NCBI GenBank assembly: GCA_030064845.1
Contig: JASJEC010000066.1
Location: 1-40,712 of the forward strand
Direction of reading: 5' to 3'
Source: Kiloniellales bacterium
Lineage (GTDB): Bacteria > Pseudomonadota > Alphaproteobacteria > Kiloniellales > JAKSDN01
DNA length: 40,712 bases
Shown: positions 1 through 6,931 of the stretch, one piece after another
How positions within the stretch are numbered: the first letter of the stretch is position 1
Layout of the letters: every line of letters starts with the position of its first letter
Made by a program: the position numbers and the translations under genes
Notes under the pieces: model-generated
What the model was told of the DNA's origin: nothing
The model's database searches: none
What the model saw: the letters and a program-made list of their open reading frames with translations, nothing else

Positions 1-69
1 CCCCGTCCCGAAGGGATCCGGCGAAATCGGCCTCCTGCCGCGTTGCTTGTCGTCGAATATGCTCGGCAT
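1..69 (-). CDS. 5' end of a truncated gene, product unrecognised
   Basis: An ATG at 69 opens a minus-strand frame that runs off the left edge after 23 codons; it begins MPSIFDDKQRG. A strong purine-rich ribosome binding site (GAGGAGGAAGGA) lies immediately upstream of the ATG, which is the main evidence that this is a real start. The visible residues are polar and give no signal peptide or recognisable motif, so no function is proposed. The intergenic region behind it (70-224) contains nothing I recognise. Confidence 0.5.
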   Translation of the reverse strand, partial: MPSIFDDKQRGRRPISPDPFGTG

Positions 70-224
70 GTCCTTCCTCCTCGCGCCTAACAGCAGGCCG
101 ATTTCACTCGGACCAGGAGCGCGCCCTGAATGTCCACAGGCCCTAGAGTGAGGCGGCCGGCCGCCTGCTGTCTACCGCCGATGCGACCCGGGTGGTCGCT
201 TGCGCGCTCGTCTCGGGGGCTCGG

Positions 225-1349
225 TCAATTGCCGAATACGAGCTTGAGCAGATAGGGGAAGACGACGGGAAAGATCGGGATCACGATCGTGCCCGCGAAG
301 GCGCGGAGCGAGCGAAAGTCGAAAGGCCAGACCGGTATCGCCTTGTTCAGCCGGGCGATCTCGGCATCGAGCGCCGCGAAGGTCTGGACCGCCGTGCGGC
401 CCCGGTCGTCCAGGGTCGTCTCGGCGAGGTCGCCCATGAGCGTCTCGAGCCTCCGGCGGAGCGGCTCCAGAAACCTGTCCCTGGCCGCGCTCATCTGCCG
501 GTGGGCGGCGCCCAGGGGAAAGAAGAACAGCAGCGGCGCAATGATCAGATAGCTGCCCAGCATCACCGGGTTGCCGATGTCTATCGAGAGCGGATTGCCC
601 TGGATGACGATCTTGTCGATCACCTTGAGGGACAGGTAGATGCCGAGCAGGAACAGCGTGAAGTTTAGCAGCATCGCCACGTCGCCGATCTTGCGCAGGC
701 CGCAGCAGCGGTCCGGGTGGAGCGGCTGGATGCGGACCGGGAAGTCTCTCTTGTTGAAGAACTCGTGCAGCCCCCAGGCCAGGACCGCGCCGCGCCAGAC
801 CAGGTTGAGGACCCAGTAGATCAGGACGAACTGGATCACGCCCGCGTAGAGCCCGAGGGGCGTGAGGCCCCACCCGCTCGCCGTCATGGAGGCGAAGATC
901 TCGCCGCTGGTCATCCAGCCCTTGCACGGCTGGTTCTCCAGGATCTGCTTGAAGTAGTAGACATTCAGAACGAGCGAGATCAGCGCCGTCGTCGCCGTGA
1001 CCCCATAGTTGTTGAAACGCCGGTCCAGCCAACCATGGAAGTCCTTCAGCCCGGATCCGCTCTCCCGGTCATCCGTCTGCTCGGCCAGAAACGCGAAGAG
1101 CTTCGGAATCTCCCGGTAGTACTTGAGGGTGAGCGCCACCACGAGGGGAAAGAGGAAGACGATCGAGATCGACCAGCTGATGTTCTCGAAGAACGAAACG
1201 AAGTCCCTCGGCGCCGGCAGGTCCGGGCAGATCGCCTTGGCCGGGCTCTCGCTCTCGTAGGCCCACCAGGAGAGGGAGAGAGAGACCGTGAGGAGAAAAG
1301 CGATGCCCAGTCCCACCGGCGACAGGCCCGTCGCCGCGATGAGGCGCAT
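225..1349 (-). CDS. Polytopic inner-membrane protein of unknown function
   Basis: This is a 374-residue protein with about seven hydrophobic segments. One is at residues 10-30, one near 65-85 and one near 115-135; two or three lie mid-protein, one is around 265-290 and the last is near the C-terminus. A cytoplasmic-looking stretch of charged, helical sequence (RDRFLEPLRRRLETLMGDLAE) precedes the last segment. I do not recognise the family. An upstream ATG at 1400 would add 17 residues but has no ribosome binding site. The ATG at 1349 has AAGGAG about six bases upstream, so I chose it. The gene appears monocistronic; a repeat-rich gap separates it from the oxidoreductase upstream. Confidence 0.75.
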   Translation of the reverse strand: MRLIAATGLSPVGLGIAFLLTVSLSLSWWAYESESPAKAICPDLPAPRDFVSFFENISWSISIVFLFPLVVALTLKYYREIPKLFAFLAEQTDDRESGSGLKDFHGWLDRRFNNYGVTATTALISLVLNVYYFKQILENQPCKGWMTSGEIFASMTASGWGLTPLGLYAGVIQFVLIYWVLNLVWRGAVLAWGLHEFFNKRDFPVRIQPLHPDRCCGLRKIGDVAMLLNFTLFLLGIYLSLKVIDKIVIQGNPLSIDIGNPVMLGSYLIIAPLLFFFPLGAAHRQMSAARDRFLEPLRRRLETLMGDLAETTLDDRGRTAVQTFAALDAEIARLNKAIPVWPFDFRSLRAFAGTIVIPIFPVVFPYLLKLVFGN

Positions 1350-1492
1350 CAGGGGCTCCTTGCGGAACACCGTCAGCGGGGGAAACCGGGGCTCAGGCAT
1401 CGCTGTTCAGGGGCCGTGGGGCCTTTCCATGGCCGCCGGATTGGCGGCGGGCGGCCCGATCCGGCGCGCACACCGAATCGACCTAGCGAGCC

Positions 1493-1540
1493 TAGAGCAT
1501 GATCACTTCAAAGGGAATCATCGAGGAACGGTCGCTCTAG
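1493..1540. repeat. TAGAGC...GCTCTA palindromic repeat, copy 1
   Basis: This is one of five short palindromic repeats in the window with TAGAGC at the left end and GCTCTA at the right. The interior here reads ATGATCACTTC...GGAACGGTC and is degenerate. Its right-hand CTAG (1537-1540) is also the left end of the 152-bp element. Such TAGAGC palindromes are a common class of alphaproteobacterial intergenic repeat; that statement is general knowledge and no database was searched. Confidence 0.55.
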
Positions 1541-1688
1541 CAGGAAGATGAGAAAGCCTGGTGCCCTTGATCACGGTCATCCTTCGACACGCTCAGGATG
1601 AGGGTAAGTCCTTGAAACATTTCGCCCTCACCCTGAGTTTGTCGAAGGGTGATGGTTCCGACTGAGCACTTTGTCTGCAGCCTGCTAG
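1537..1688 (-). repeat. 152-bp CTAG-bounded MITE-like element, copy 1
   Basis: This copy begins and ends with CTAG (CTAGCAGG...CCTGCTAG) and is exactly 152 bp. The reverse complement of 8185-8336 aligns to it without gaps, at roughly four-fifths identity by eye; most mismatches are near the termini. The core contains two facing arms related to CCTTCGACAAGCTCAGGATGA, giving a long potential hairpin. No transposase is encoded. I infer a non-autonomous mobile element or large REP-like repeat. Confidence 0.7.
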
Positions 1689-1703
1689 AGCAGATCCGCT
1701 CTA
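1686..1703. repeat. Short TAGAGC palindrome, copy 2
   Basis: An 18-bp near-perfect palindrome, TAGAGCAGATCCGCTCTA, shares its left end with the right CTAG of the 152-bp element. It looks like a minimal or internally deleted form of the longer TAGAGC repeats at 8334, 35719 and 38296. It lies just beyond the stop codon of the oxidoreductase gene. Confidence 0.5.
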
Positions 1704-1712
1704 GGCGCGCCC

Positions 1713-2831
1713 TCAGGCCCCGGCTTGCGGCGGGACCAGGACGAAGTTCCCGAAGTGCTCTTTCTTCATGAAGTCCCGCTGGGCCTCGGCGATCTTCTCC
1801 AAGGGATAGGTCTTGGCGAGCAGGGGCCGGATCTCGCCCCGCTCGATGTAGGAGACGAGGTCGGGAAACACCGGTTCGTCCCAGGCGGTGCAGCCGATCA
1901 GGGAGATGTCCTTGAGGTACATGTCCCGCATGTCGAGGCTCACCATGGGGCCGGCGATGGCGCCGGACGAGGTGTAGCGCCCGCCGCGCTTCAGGACCTT
2001 CAGCATCTGGGGAAAGGCCGGGCCGGCCACGTTGTCGACCACGACGTCGACGCTCTCCGCGCCGAGCAGGGCGACCAGGTCGCTGCCGCGTTCGACCACC
2101 CGGTCGGCGCCGATCGACGCGACCTGGTCCCGCTTCGCCGCGCCGGCGATCGCCGTGACGCGGGCGCCGCGCCGCTTGGCAAGCTGCACCGCGGCGGAGC
2201 CGACGCCGCCCGAGGCCCCGGCGACGAGGACGTGCTCGCCCGACTCGACAGCTGTCCGGTGCAGCATGTTCTCCGCCGTCCCATAGGCGCAGGGGATCGT
2301 GGCAAGCTCCGCGTCGCTCCAGTCGCAGTCGACCGGGAAGACCTCGGCGGCCGGCACCTTGACGTACTCGGCGAAGGCGCCGTCGAAGTCCGAGGCCATC
2401 CAGACGTTCTCGAAGCTGTCGTAGCCCTCGGGCCGCATGCAGGCGCGCACCAGCACGCGCCTCCCAAGGATCTCCTCGCCGACGCCCGGCCCTACCTCGG
2501 CCACGCGGCCGCAGCAGTCCGTGCCCTGGATGAAGGGAAAGGGGGTGGCCTCGTTCCAGCCCCCATCGGCCTTCTGCTCGGCGGCCCCCTCCTGCACGCC
2601 GGCGGTTGCCTCCGTGCCGCCGGTGACCGAGGAGGAGTACCAGCCCAACCGCGTATTGATCTCGGTGTTGTTGACGCCGGCCGCCAGGACCCGGAGCAGG
2701 ACCTCGCCGGGGCCCGGCACGGGAACCGGCACCGCGCGGTAGACCAGCTTGTCGTAGCCGCCGTTCCCGGTCGTCACCACCGCCATCATGGTCCGCTCGC
2801 AGCCGGCGGTATCGAAGCGGTCTCTGGTCAT
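1713..2831 (-). CDS. Zinc-less MDR-family alcohol dehydrogenase / quinone oxidoreductase-like protein
   Basis: This 372-residue protein is a medium-chain dehydrogenase/reductase. The N-terminal GroES-like domain carries PGPGEVLLRVLAAGVNNTE (about 40-58) and IQGTDCCGRVAEVGPGV (101-117). The cofactor domain has the dinucleotide motif AGASGGVGSAAVQLAK (204-219). The position of the usual catalytic zinc Cys is Asn (AGVNNTE), and no four-Cys structural zinc cluster is visible, so it resembles NADPH-dependent quinone oxidoreductase-type members. The substrate cannot be deduced. The start at 2831 has AGGA about five bases upstream; an internal ATG at residue 15 or 16 is the alternative. The small exported protein lies 33 bp upstream on the same strand. 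Confidence 0.85.
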   Translation of the reverse strand: MTRDRFDTAGCERTMMAVVTTGNGGYDKLVYRAVPVPVPGPGEVLLRVLAAGVNNTEINTRLGWYSSSVTGGTEATAGVQEGAAEQKADGGWNEATPFPFIQGTDCCGRVAEVGPGVGEEILGRRVLVRACMRPEGYDSFENVWMASDFDGAFAEYVKVPAAEVFPVDCDWSDAELATIPCAYGTAENMLHRTAVESGEHVLVAGASGGVGSAAVQLAKRRGARVTAIAGAAKRDQVASIGADRVVERGSDLVALLGAESVDVVVDNVAGPAFPQMLKVLKRGGRYTSSGAIAGPMVSLDMRDMYLKDISLIGCTAWDEPVFPDLVSYIERGEIRPLLAKTYPLEKIAEAQRDFMKKEHFGNFVLVPPQAGA

Positions 2832-2864
2832 GCTGTCCTGCCCTGAGAATTCGGAGGGTTGCGT

Positions 2865-3137
2865 CTACTCCGCGACCGGTTCCACCTGCGCTCCGCGGTC
2901 GCCCATGAACTTGACCCGGAAGCTGCCGTTCTCGCAGCGGACGATCCAGGCCTTCATGTCGGGCTCCGTGTGGTCCGGGTCGGGCCGGACGTCCGTCGGG
3001 TTTCGGCATTCCTGGCCGTGCTGGCGCACCGCCGCGGCCACGATGTCGACCGGTGCCTCTTGGCCCAGGGCGGGCACGGCGCCGGCCAGGGCGGCCAAGG
3101 GCAGTAGGGCCGCGTAGCGATAGGTCATGGTTCTCAT
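2865..3137 (-). CDS. Small exported protein of unknown function
   Basis: This 90-residue protein starts MRTMTYRYAALLPLAALAG and has a typical signal peptide; cleavage is predicted after VPALG or GQE near residue 26. The mature part is about 65 residues and polar, with two cysteines (QECRNP and VRCENG) that could form a disulfide. The C-terminal part, RCENGSFRVKFMGDRG, looks like a beta hairpin. The family is not recognised. Either ATG at 3137 or 3128 could be the start; GGGGGA lies upstream of both. It reads in the same direction as the oxidoreductase and may be cotranscribed with it. Confidence 0.65.
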   Translation of the reverse strand: MRTMTYRYAALLPLAALAGAVPALGQEAPVDIVAAAVRQHGQECRNPTDVRPDPDHTEPDMKAWIVRCENGSFRVKFMGDRGAQVEPVAE

Positions 3138-3193
3138 CCCCCAGCTGGCTTCCCCCGTAGGAAGCTTAGCACAGGGAGGGTCGGCGATCTGGT

Positions 3194-3589
3194 TCAGGGA
3201 TCCCGGCTGAGCCCCTGCGCTTCCAGGGCGGCGAGGTAGTCGGCCCAGATGTGCTCCTGCTCCTCGCCCAGCTTGTAGAGGTAGGACCAGGAGAAGATGC
3301 CGGTGTCGTGCAGGTCGTCGAACTTGATCTTGACCGCGTAGTTGCCGACCGGCTCGATCTCCATGATGCCGACGTGGCGGCGGCCGGAAACGGTCTGCTT
3401 CTGCCCTGCTCCGTGGCCCTGGACCTCGGCCGAGGGGCTCTCCACGCGCAGCAGCTCGGCCGGGTAGGAGAAGCTCCGGCCGTTGTCGAAGGCGATCACC
3501 AGCCGCTTCTCCGCCGAGACGTAGCGCAGCTCGGTCGGCCAGTGCTCGGTGCCGCCCTCGGGGGCGGCGAAGCGCTCCTCTGTGGTCAT
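3194..3589 (-). CDS. DUF971 domain protein
   Basis: This 131-residue protein matches the DUF971 family, which is related to the N-terminal domain of gamma-butyrobetaine hydroxylase. Visible family features are PTELRYVSAEKRLVIAFDNG near residues 19-38, SYPAELLRVESPSAEVQGHG near 41-60, and the end DLHDTGIFSWSYLYKLG near 93-109. Family knowledge links DUF971 proteins to iron-sulfur-associated processes, but the role here is an inference. It is the last gene of a minus-strand run: the Trm112-like gene stops 7 bp upstream, so translation is probably coupled. No clear separate ribosome binding site is visible. Confidence 0.88.
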   Translation of the reverse strand: MTTEERFAAPEGGTEHWPTELRYVSAEKRLVIAFDNGRSFSYPAELLRVESPSAEVQGHGAGQKQTVSGRRHVGIMEIEPVGNYAVKIKFDDLHDTGIFSWSYLYKLGEEQEHIWADYLAALEAQGLSRDP

Positions 3590-3596
3590 AGCCGGG

Positions 3597-3785
3597 TCAA
3601 TCGTCCAGCTGGCGGGCTTCGTCCGCCAGCATGATCGGGATGCCGTCGCGGATCGGGTAGGCCAGCTTGGCCTGGCGGCTGATCAGCTCCTGGTTCTCGG
3701 CGTCGTACTCGAGCGGCGCCTTGGTTATCGGGCAGACCAGGATCTCGAGCAGCTTGGGGTCGACTCCGGACTTTGTAGGGGCCAT
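3597..3785 (-). CDS. Trm112 family protein
   Basis: This 62-residue protein has the Trm112/YcaR signature: [16 protein letters not shown] (12-27), then [18 protein letters not shown] at the C-terminus. Family members are small zinc-binding or zinc-ribbon-like partners of methyltransferases; this one, like many bacterial versions, keeps only a single Cys (C18). Length is typical. AAGGAG lies about nine bases upstream of the ATG. It sits 36 bp after the LON-domain gene and 7 bp before the DUF971 gene, an arrangement I know from other alphaproteobacteria. Confidence 0.9.
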   Translation of the reverse strand: MAPTKSGVDPKLLEILVCPITKAPLEYDAENQELISRQAKLAYPIRDGIPIMLADEARQLDD

Positions 3786-3821
3786 GAGGTACGCTCCTTG
3801 TCGCGCCGCCGGCCGCGGCCT

Positions 3822-4478
3822 TCAGTGCCGCGCGGCGTCGCTCTCCGCTTCATGGATCGACATCTGCAGGATCTTGGTCATGGTCTCGGCCCGGTCCTGC
3901 AGGGTCGCGGCCTCCAGGATGGCCTGCTTCTCGGGCGGGTCGAAGGGGCAGACCATGGCCAGCGAGGTGACCAGGCGCTCGTCGGGCGTGTCCTTGATTG
4001 CGTCCCAGTCGCCCTCGATGCCGTTGGCTTCGAAATAGGCCGAGAGCGCGGTCAGCATGCGCCCCCGGTCGACCTCGCCTTGATCTTCGTTCATGTCGTG
4101 GGAGAAGTCGGCGTAGTCAGGCGAAACCCGGCGGTAGCCGTTCAGCAGCGCCAGCTCGTCGGCCACCTTGAAGCGGATCAGGCCGCTCAAGGTGATCAGG
4201 TAGTGGTGGTCCTCGGTCTCGCTGAACGCGGTGATGCGCCCGGCGCAGCCGGTCTCGTAGATCTTGGCGCTGCCCTGCTCCTCGTCCTGCTCGGCCGGCT
4301 GGATCATGCCGATCAGGCGATCGCCGGCAAGGGCGTCGTTGACCATGTTGAGGTAGCGCGGCTCGAAGATCCTGAGCGGCAGCCGCCCGCCCGGCAGCAG
4401 CAGGACGCCTTGCAGCGGAAAGACCGGCAGGGTCCCGGGCAGCTGGTCGAAGCCGGGATCGAAGGGCGAGCGGGTCAT
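3822..4478 (-). CDS. LON peptidase substrate-binding (N-terminal) domain protein
   Basis: This 218-residue stand-alone LON N-domain protein begins DQLPGTLPVFPLQGVLLLPGG and continues PLRIFEPRYLNMVNDALAG (about 34-52), both hallmark segments. The GRI..F...ED..Y.I.L.G..RF core lies near residues 80-105, and the helical C-terminus carries EKQAILEAATLQDRAETM. No AAA+ or protease domain is present. The start is fixed by an ATGA overlap with the thioredoxin-like gene upstream. The frame stays open further upstream through the thioredoxin gene, but the protein there is nonsense. The role is probably protein-quality control, inferred from the domain and from coupling to a thioredoxin/TPR co-chaperone-like protein. 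Confidence 0.9.
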   Translation of the reverse strand: MTRSPFDPGFDQLPGTLPVFPLQGVLLLPGGRLPLRIFEPRYLNMVNDALAGDRLIGMIQPAEQDEEQGSAKIYETGCAGRITAFSETEDHHYLITLSGLIRFKVADELALLNGYRRVSPDYADFSHDMNEDQGEVDRGRMLTALSAYFEANGIEGDWDAIKDTPDERLVTSLAMVCPFDPPEKQAILEAATLQDRAETMTKILQMSIHEAESDAARH

Positions 4479-5398
4479 GCGAACAGCAGCGAAGAGAGCC
4501 GGCGCCGCGCCGAGAGGGTCACCGGGTCGCTCGGTCCCCAGGCCTCGAAGAACTTGAGCAGCTGCATGCGTGCCGCCTCCTCGTTCCAGGCCCGGTCGCG
4601 CCGGATCAGCTCGAGCAGCTCGTCGGCGGCCGGCTCGTTCTGGCCCGCGGCGTAGAGCGCCATGGCCAGGTCGAAGCGCGCCTGGTGGTCGTTCTCGTTG
4701 CCGGCCAGGCGCCGGCGCAGGTCGGCCACGTCGCCCGCCTCCGCGCTGGCCTCGGCCAGCTCGAGGGAGGCCGCCGCGGAGGCCACCTCCGGCGCGCGCC
4801 TCAGCTCGTCGGTCAGGCCGTCGAGGATCTCCCGGGCGCCGGCCGCGTCGCCGGCCAGGACGTGGCCGCGCACCAGGCCGGCCAGGGCGCGGGCGTTGTC
4901 CGGCTCGTGCTGCAGGACCTGGCCGAGCAGCGCCGTGGCCGCGCCGGCCTGGCCGGCCTCGAGGGCCGCCTCGGCCTCCTCCAGCGCCTGCTCGATCGGG
5001 TCCGGGCCGCCCGCGCCGCCGGCCGACTGGGTCAGGCGCTCGACGAAGCTCTTGACCTGGCTCTCCGGCAGGGCGCCCTGGAAGCCGTCGACCGGCCGGC
5101 CCTGGAAGAAGGCGTAGACCGTGGGCACCGACTGGATGCGCAGCTGGGCGGCCAGGTCCTGGTTCTCGTCGATGTTGACCTTGACCATGCGCACCGCCCC
5201 CCGCGCGCCCTTGACCGCCTTTTCCAGCAGCGGTCCGAGCTGCTTGCAGGGGCCGCACCAGGGCGCCCAGAAGTCGACGATCACCGGGGCCGCCATCGAG
5301 GCCTCGATCACGTCCTGGGCGAAACTCGCCGTGTCGCTGTCCTTGATCAGGTCAGCCGGTGCCCCGCCCTGGGGCGCCGCGCCGATAATGGTTTCCAT
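4475..5398 (-). CDS. Thioredoxin-domain protein with TPR-like C-terminus (CnoX/YbbN-like)
   Basis: This 307-residue protein has an N-terminal thioredoxin fold with VIVDFWAPWCGPCKQLGP; the WCGPC redox motif is at residues 47-51, followed by VDGFQGALPESQVKSF near 110-125. About 170 residues of alanine/leucine-rich TPR-like helical pairs follow, as in the CnoX (YbbN) co-chaperone family. Unlike E. coli CnoX it keeps both active-site cysteines. The ATG at 5398 is preceded by GGAGGAG; an ATG 20 codons further upstream would add a poorly conserved arginine-rich leader. Its stop overlaps the LON-domain start (ATGA), so it heads the LON/Trm112/DUF971 operon. Confidence 0.9.
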   Translation of the reverse strand: METIIGAAPQGGAPADLIKDSDTASFAQDVIEASMAAPVIVDFWAPWCGPCKQLGPLLEKAVKGARGAVRMVKVNIDENQDLAAQLRIQSVPTVYAFFQGRPVDGFQGALPESQVKSFVERLTQSAGGAGGPDPIEQALEEAEAALEAGQAGAATALLGQVLQHEPDNARALAGLVRGHVLAGDAAGAREILDGLTDELRRAPEVASAAASLELAEASAEAGDVADLRRRLAGNENDHQARFDLAMALYAAGQNEPAADELLELIRRDRAWNEEAARMQLLKFFEAWGPSDPVTLSARRRLSSLLFA

Positions 5399-5514
5399 GG
5401 GGGTCGGCTCCTCCGTGCGGCGGGCGCCGGGCGAACCGGCCCGCCATTTCTCGGCCAATACATGGCTGCTCCCGGCTCCGGAGGCAAGCCCGCGCAGCGC
5501 TCAGCCGCCGGTGC

Positions 5515-6054
5515 CTAGCTTCCGTCGAAGTCGATGAAGCCCGGCGGGTGGTTCTCGGCCTCCAGGAAGCGCAGCAGCGCCTCGGGCGAGAGCGCCGTGG
5601 TCATGGTGTTGACCAGCGGATGGCAGTTGACCGTGCCGTGCCCCATCAGGCCCCGGTCCAGCACCACCTGCACGGCGCCCTCCCGGTCGTTGAGGATGCC
5701 GAAGGGGGTGACCGCGCCGGGCACCACGCCCAGGTAGCGCATCAGGCGCTCGGCGCTGCCGAAGGAAAAGCGCCCGGCGCCTAGCGTCTCGCCCAGGCGC
5801 TTCAGGTCGACGTCCCGGTCCTCCAGGGCGACCACCAGCCACATGGCGCCCTTCTTGTTGCGCAGAAAGAGATTCTTGATGTGCGCCCCGGGCAGCTCGC
5901 CGCGCAGCGCCTTGGCCTCCTCGACGGTGAAGACCGGCGGGTGCTCGACCGTGGCGGCCTCGATCCCGAGCGCGCCGAGCCGTTCGAACAGCGCCTCGGG
6001 CGTCGCCGGCGGGCCACCGGAGGCCAGTTCCTGGGGGATTGCTTCGTTCGACAT
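5515..6054 (-). CDS. YbaK/ProX-type aminoacyl-tRNA deacylase (prolyl-tRNA editing protein)
   Basis: This 179-residue protein fits the ProX/PrdX family of free-standing editing domains, which hydrolyse mischarged Ala-tRNA(Pro). Recognisable parts are TVEHPPVFTVEEAKALRGEL (about 36-55), HIKNLFLRNKKGAMWLVVAL (58-77), the helix LKRLGETLGAGRFSFGSAERL and the core GVVPGAVTPFGILND, with GHGTVNCHPLVNTMTTALS toward the end. The catalytic-region Lys (HIKNLFL) is present. Length is typical. It lies 116 bp upstream of the thioredoxin gene on the same strand and may be independently transcribed. Confidence 0.9.
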   Translation of the reverse strand: MSNEAIPQELASGGPPATPEALFERLGALGIEAATVEHPPVFTVEEAKALRGELPGAHIKNLFLRNKKGAMWLVVALEDRDVDLKRLGETLGAGRFSFGSAERLMRYLGVVPGAVTPFGILNDREGAVQVVLDRGLMGHGTVNCHPLVNTMTTALSPEALLRFLEAENHPPGFIDFDGS

Positions 6055-6168
6055 GGCGGCGGACCTTACTGGCCGGGCCGGCCGGCGGCAAGAAGCGCGG
6101 TGCGCGGCGGATTCGGCGCTTGCAATCCGGCCACAAAGGCTTTATTTCCCCCAGTCTTCGAGAGCGGC

Positions 6169-6243
6169 GCGGGCGTAGCTCAGGGGTAGAGCGCAACCTT
6201 GCCAAGGTTGAAGTCGTGAGTTCGAATCTCATCGCCCGCTCCA
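6169..6243 (+). tRNA. tRNA-Gly (anticodon GCC)
   Basis: The 75-nt gene folds as a complete cloverleaf. The acceptor stem pairs GCGGGCG (6169-6175) with CGCCCGC (6233-6239). The D arm is GCTC...GAGC, the anticodon stem is CAACC/GGTTG with loop TTGCCAA giving GCC, and the T arm is GTGAG/CTCAT with TTCGAAT in the loop. Discriminator T6240 is followed by an encoded CCA. It stands alone between the ProX-type gene and a small exported protein gene. Confidence 0.97.
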
Positions 6244-6271
6244 TTCACCCAACATTATCCACCTTACCTGG

Positions 6272-6294
6272 AATGCGCTTAGTAGAGGCGCATT
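6272..6294 (+). terminator. Possible stem-loop downstream of tRNA-Gly
   Basis: AATGCGC (6272-6278) is the exact reverse complement of GCGCATT (6288-6294), with a nine-base loop. It starts 29 bp after the tRNA. No T-run follows, so it could be a 3' processing or termination structure, or incidental. Confidence 0.3.
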
Positions 6295-6446
6295 GAATGG
6301 CCTTCGCCGGCCCCCGTCGTGTCTCCAAACGCGGGCGCCGTTCGCCTCTCCGGTTGCTTCGGCAATCGTCTTGAGACTCCGCGCCCACAACTGGTATGAG
6401 TGCCGGGAGAATTCCCGCGAGACGGAGAAGAGGGGGGAGACGGTCG

Positions 6447-6881
6447 ATGAGGCGATGGTTGGCTGTTGCACTTGCCCTCATGGTCGGCCTGCCCGTATTC
6501 GGCTCCGCGGCCGGTGAGTTGGCCGTCGACTCCGGATGGGTGGACGTTAAGCCCTCGAACCTCAACGGCGAGCGGGAGTTCGAACGCTTCTTATACTCAA
6601 ACGTCAGCGTAGAAGAATCAGAGGCTCTTCAAACCGATGCCTTGAACATCGTGACCCTGTCTTTCGACGTGAAGAACAAGACCGAGGACGACCTCTATTT
6701 CGACCTCGACGCCCTCGCCCTCGACGACAAGGGAGAGGTGCTGTTCGTCATGAGCTTCAGTCCGAGCATCTTCGGAATCGGCGGCGGCAAGACGGCGATC
6801 CTGAGCGAGACGCGCTACGTACACCCGGGAACGCTCGATCGCGTCGCGGTCTATCGTTTCCGTTTTATTGGCTACAAGTAG
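6447..6881 (+). CDS. Small exported protein of unknown function
   Basis: This 144-residue protein starts MRRWLAVALALMVGLPVFG, with predicted signal-peptide cleavage near SAAG (residue 23). The mature domain alternates hydrophobic and charged residues as a beta-sandwich would (NIVTLSFDVKNKTEDDLYFD, then DDKGEVLFVMSFSPS) and ends VAVYRFRFIGYK. It resembles extracellular immunoglobulin-like domains that respond to 'non-native' versus 'native' segments, but I cannot name a family. The frame is open back to 6396, but GGGGGAG stands at the right distance from the ATG at 6447. gltS starts 50 bp downstream on the same strand. Confidence 0.7.
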   Translation: MRRWLAVALALMVGLPVFGSAAGELAVDSGWVDVKPSNLNGEREFERFLYSNVSVEESEALQTDALNIVTLSFDVKNKTEDDLYFDLDALALDDKGEVLFVMSFSPSIFGIGGGKTAILSETRYVHPGTLDRVAVYRFRFIGYK

Positions 6882-6931
6882 GTCGGAGCGCGGGCCTGCC
6901 CATGCCTCCCGCCGCGTGAGAGGAGCGCCGC

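Larger units (their letters stand above)
1401..1712. other. Gene-free interval holding a repeat cluster
   Basis: This interval of about 310 bp between two minus-strand genes has no credible ORF. It contains a TAGAGC palindrome (1493-1540), a 152-bp element (1537-1688) and a short TAGAGC palindrome (1686-1703). The first 90 bases (1401-1492) show no structure I can name. Confidence 0.7.

Noticed and set aside
1537..3009. A long minus-strand frame overlapping the oxidoreductase
   Set aside because: Out-of-frame translation is Arg/Gly-rich and runs through the 152-bp repeat; the MDR reading frame is the real gene.
3822..5258. Extended start for the LON-domain protein deep inside the thioredoxin gene
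   Set aside because: The extra residues are Arg/Gly/Pro-rich nonsense, and the ATGA overlap at 4475-4478 gives a well-supported start.
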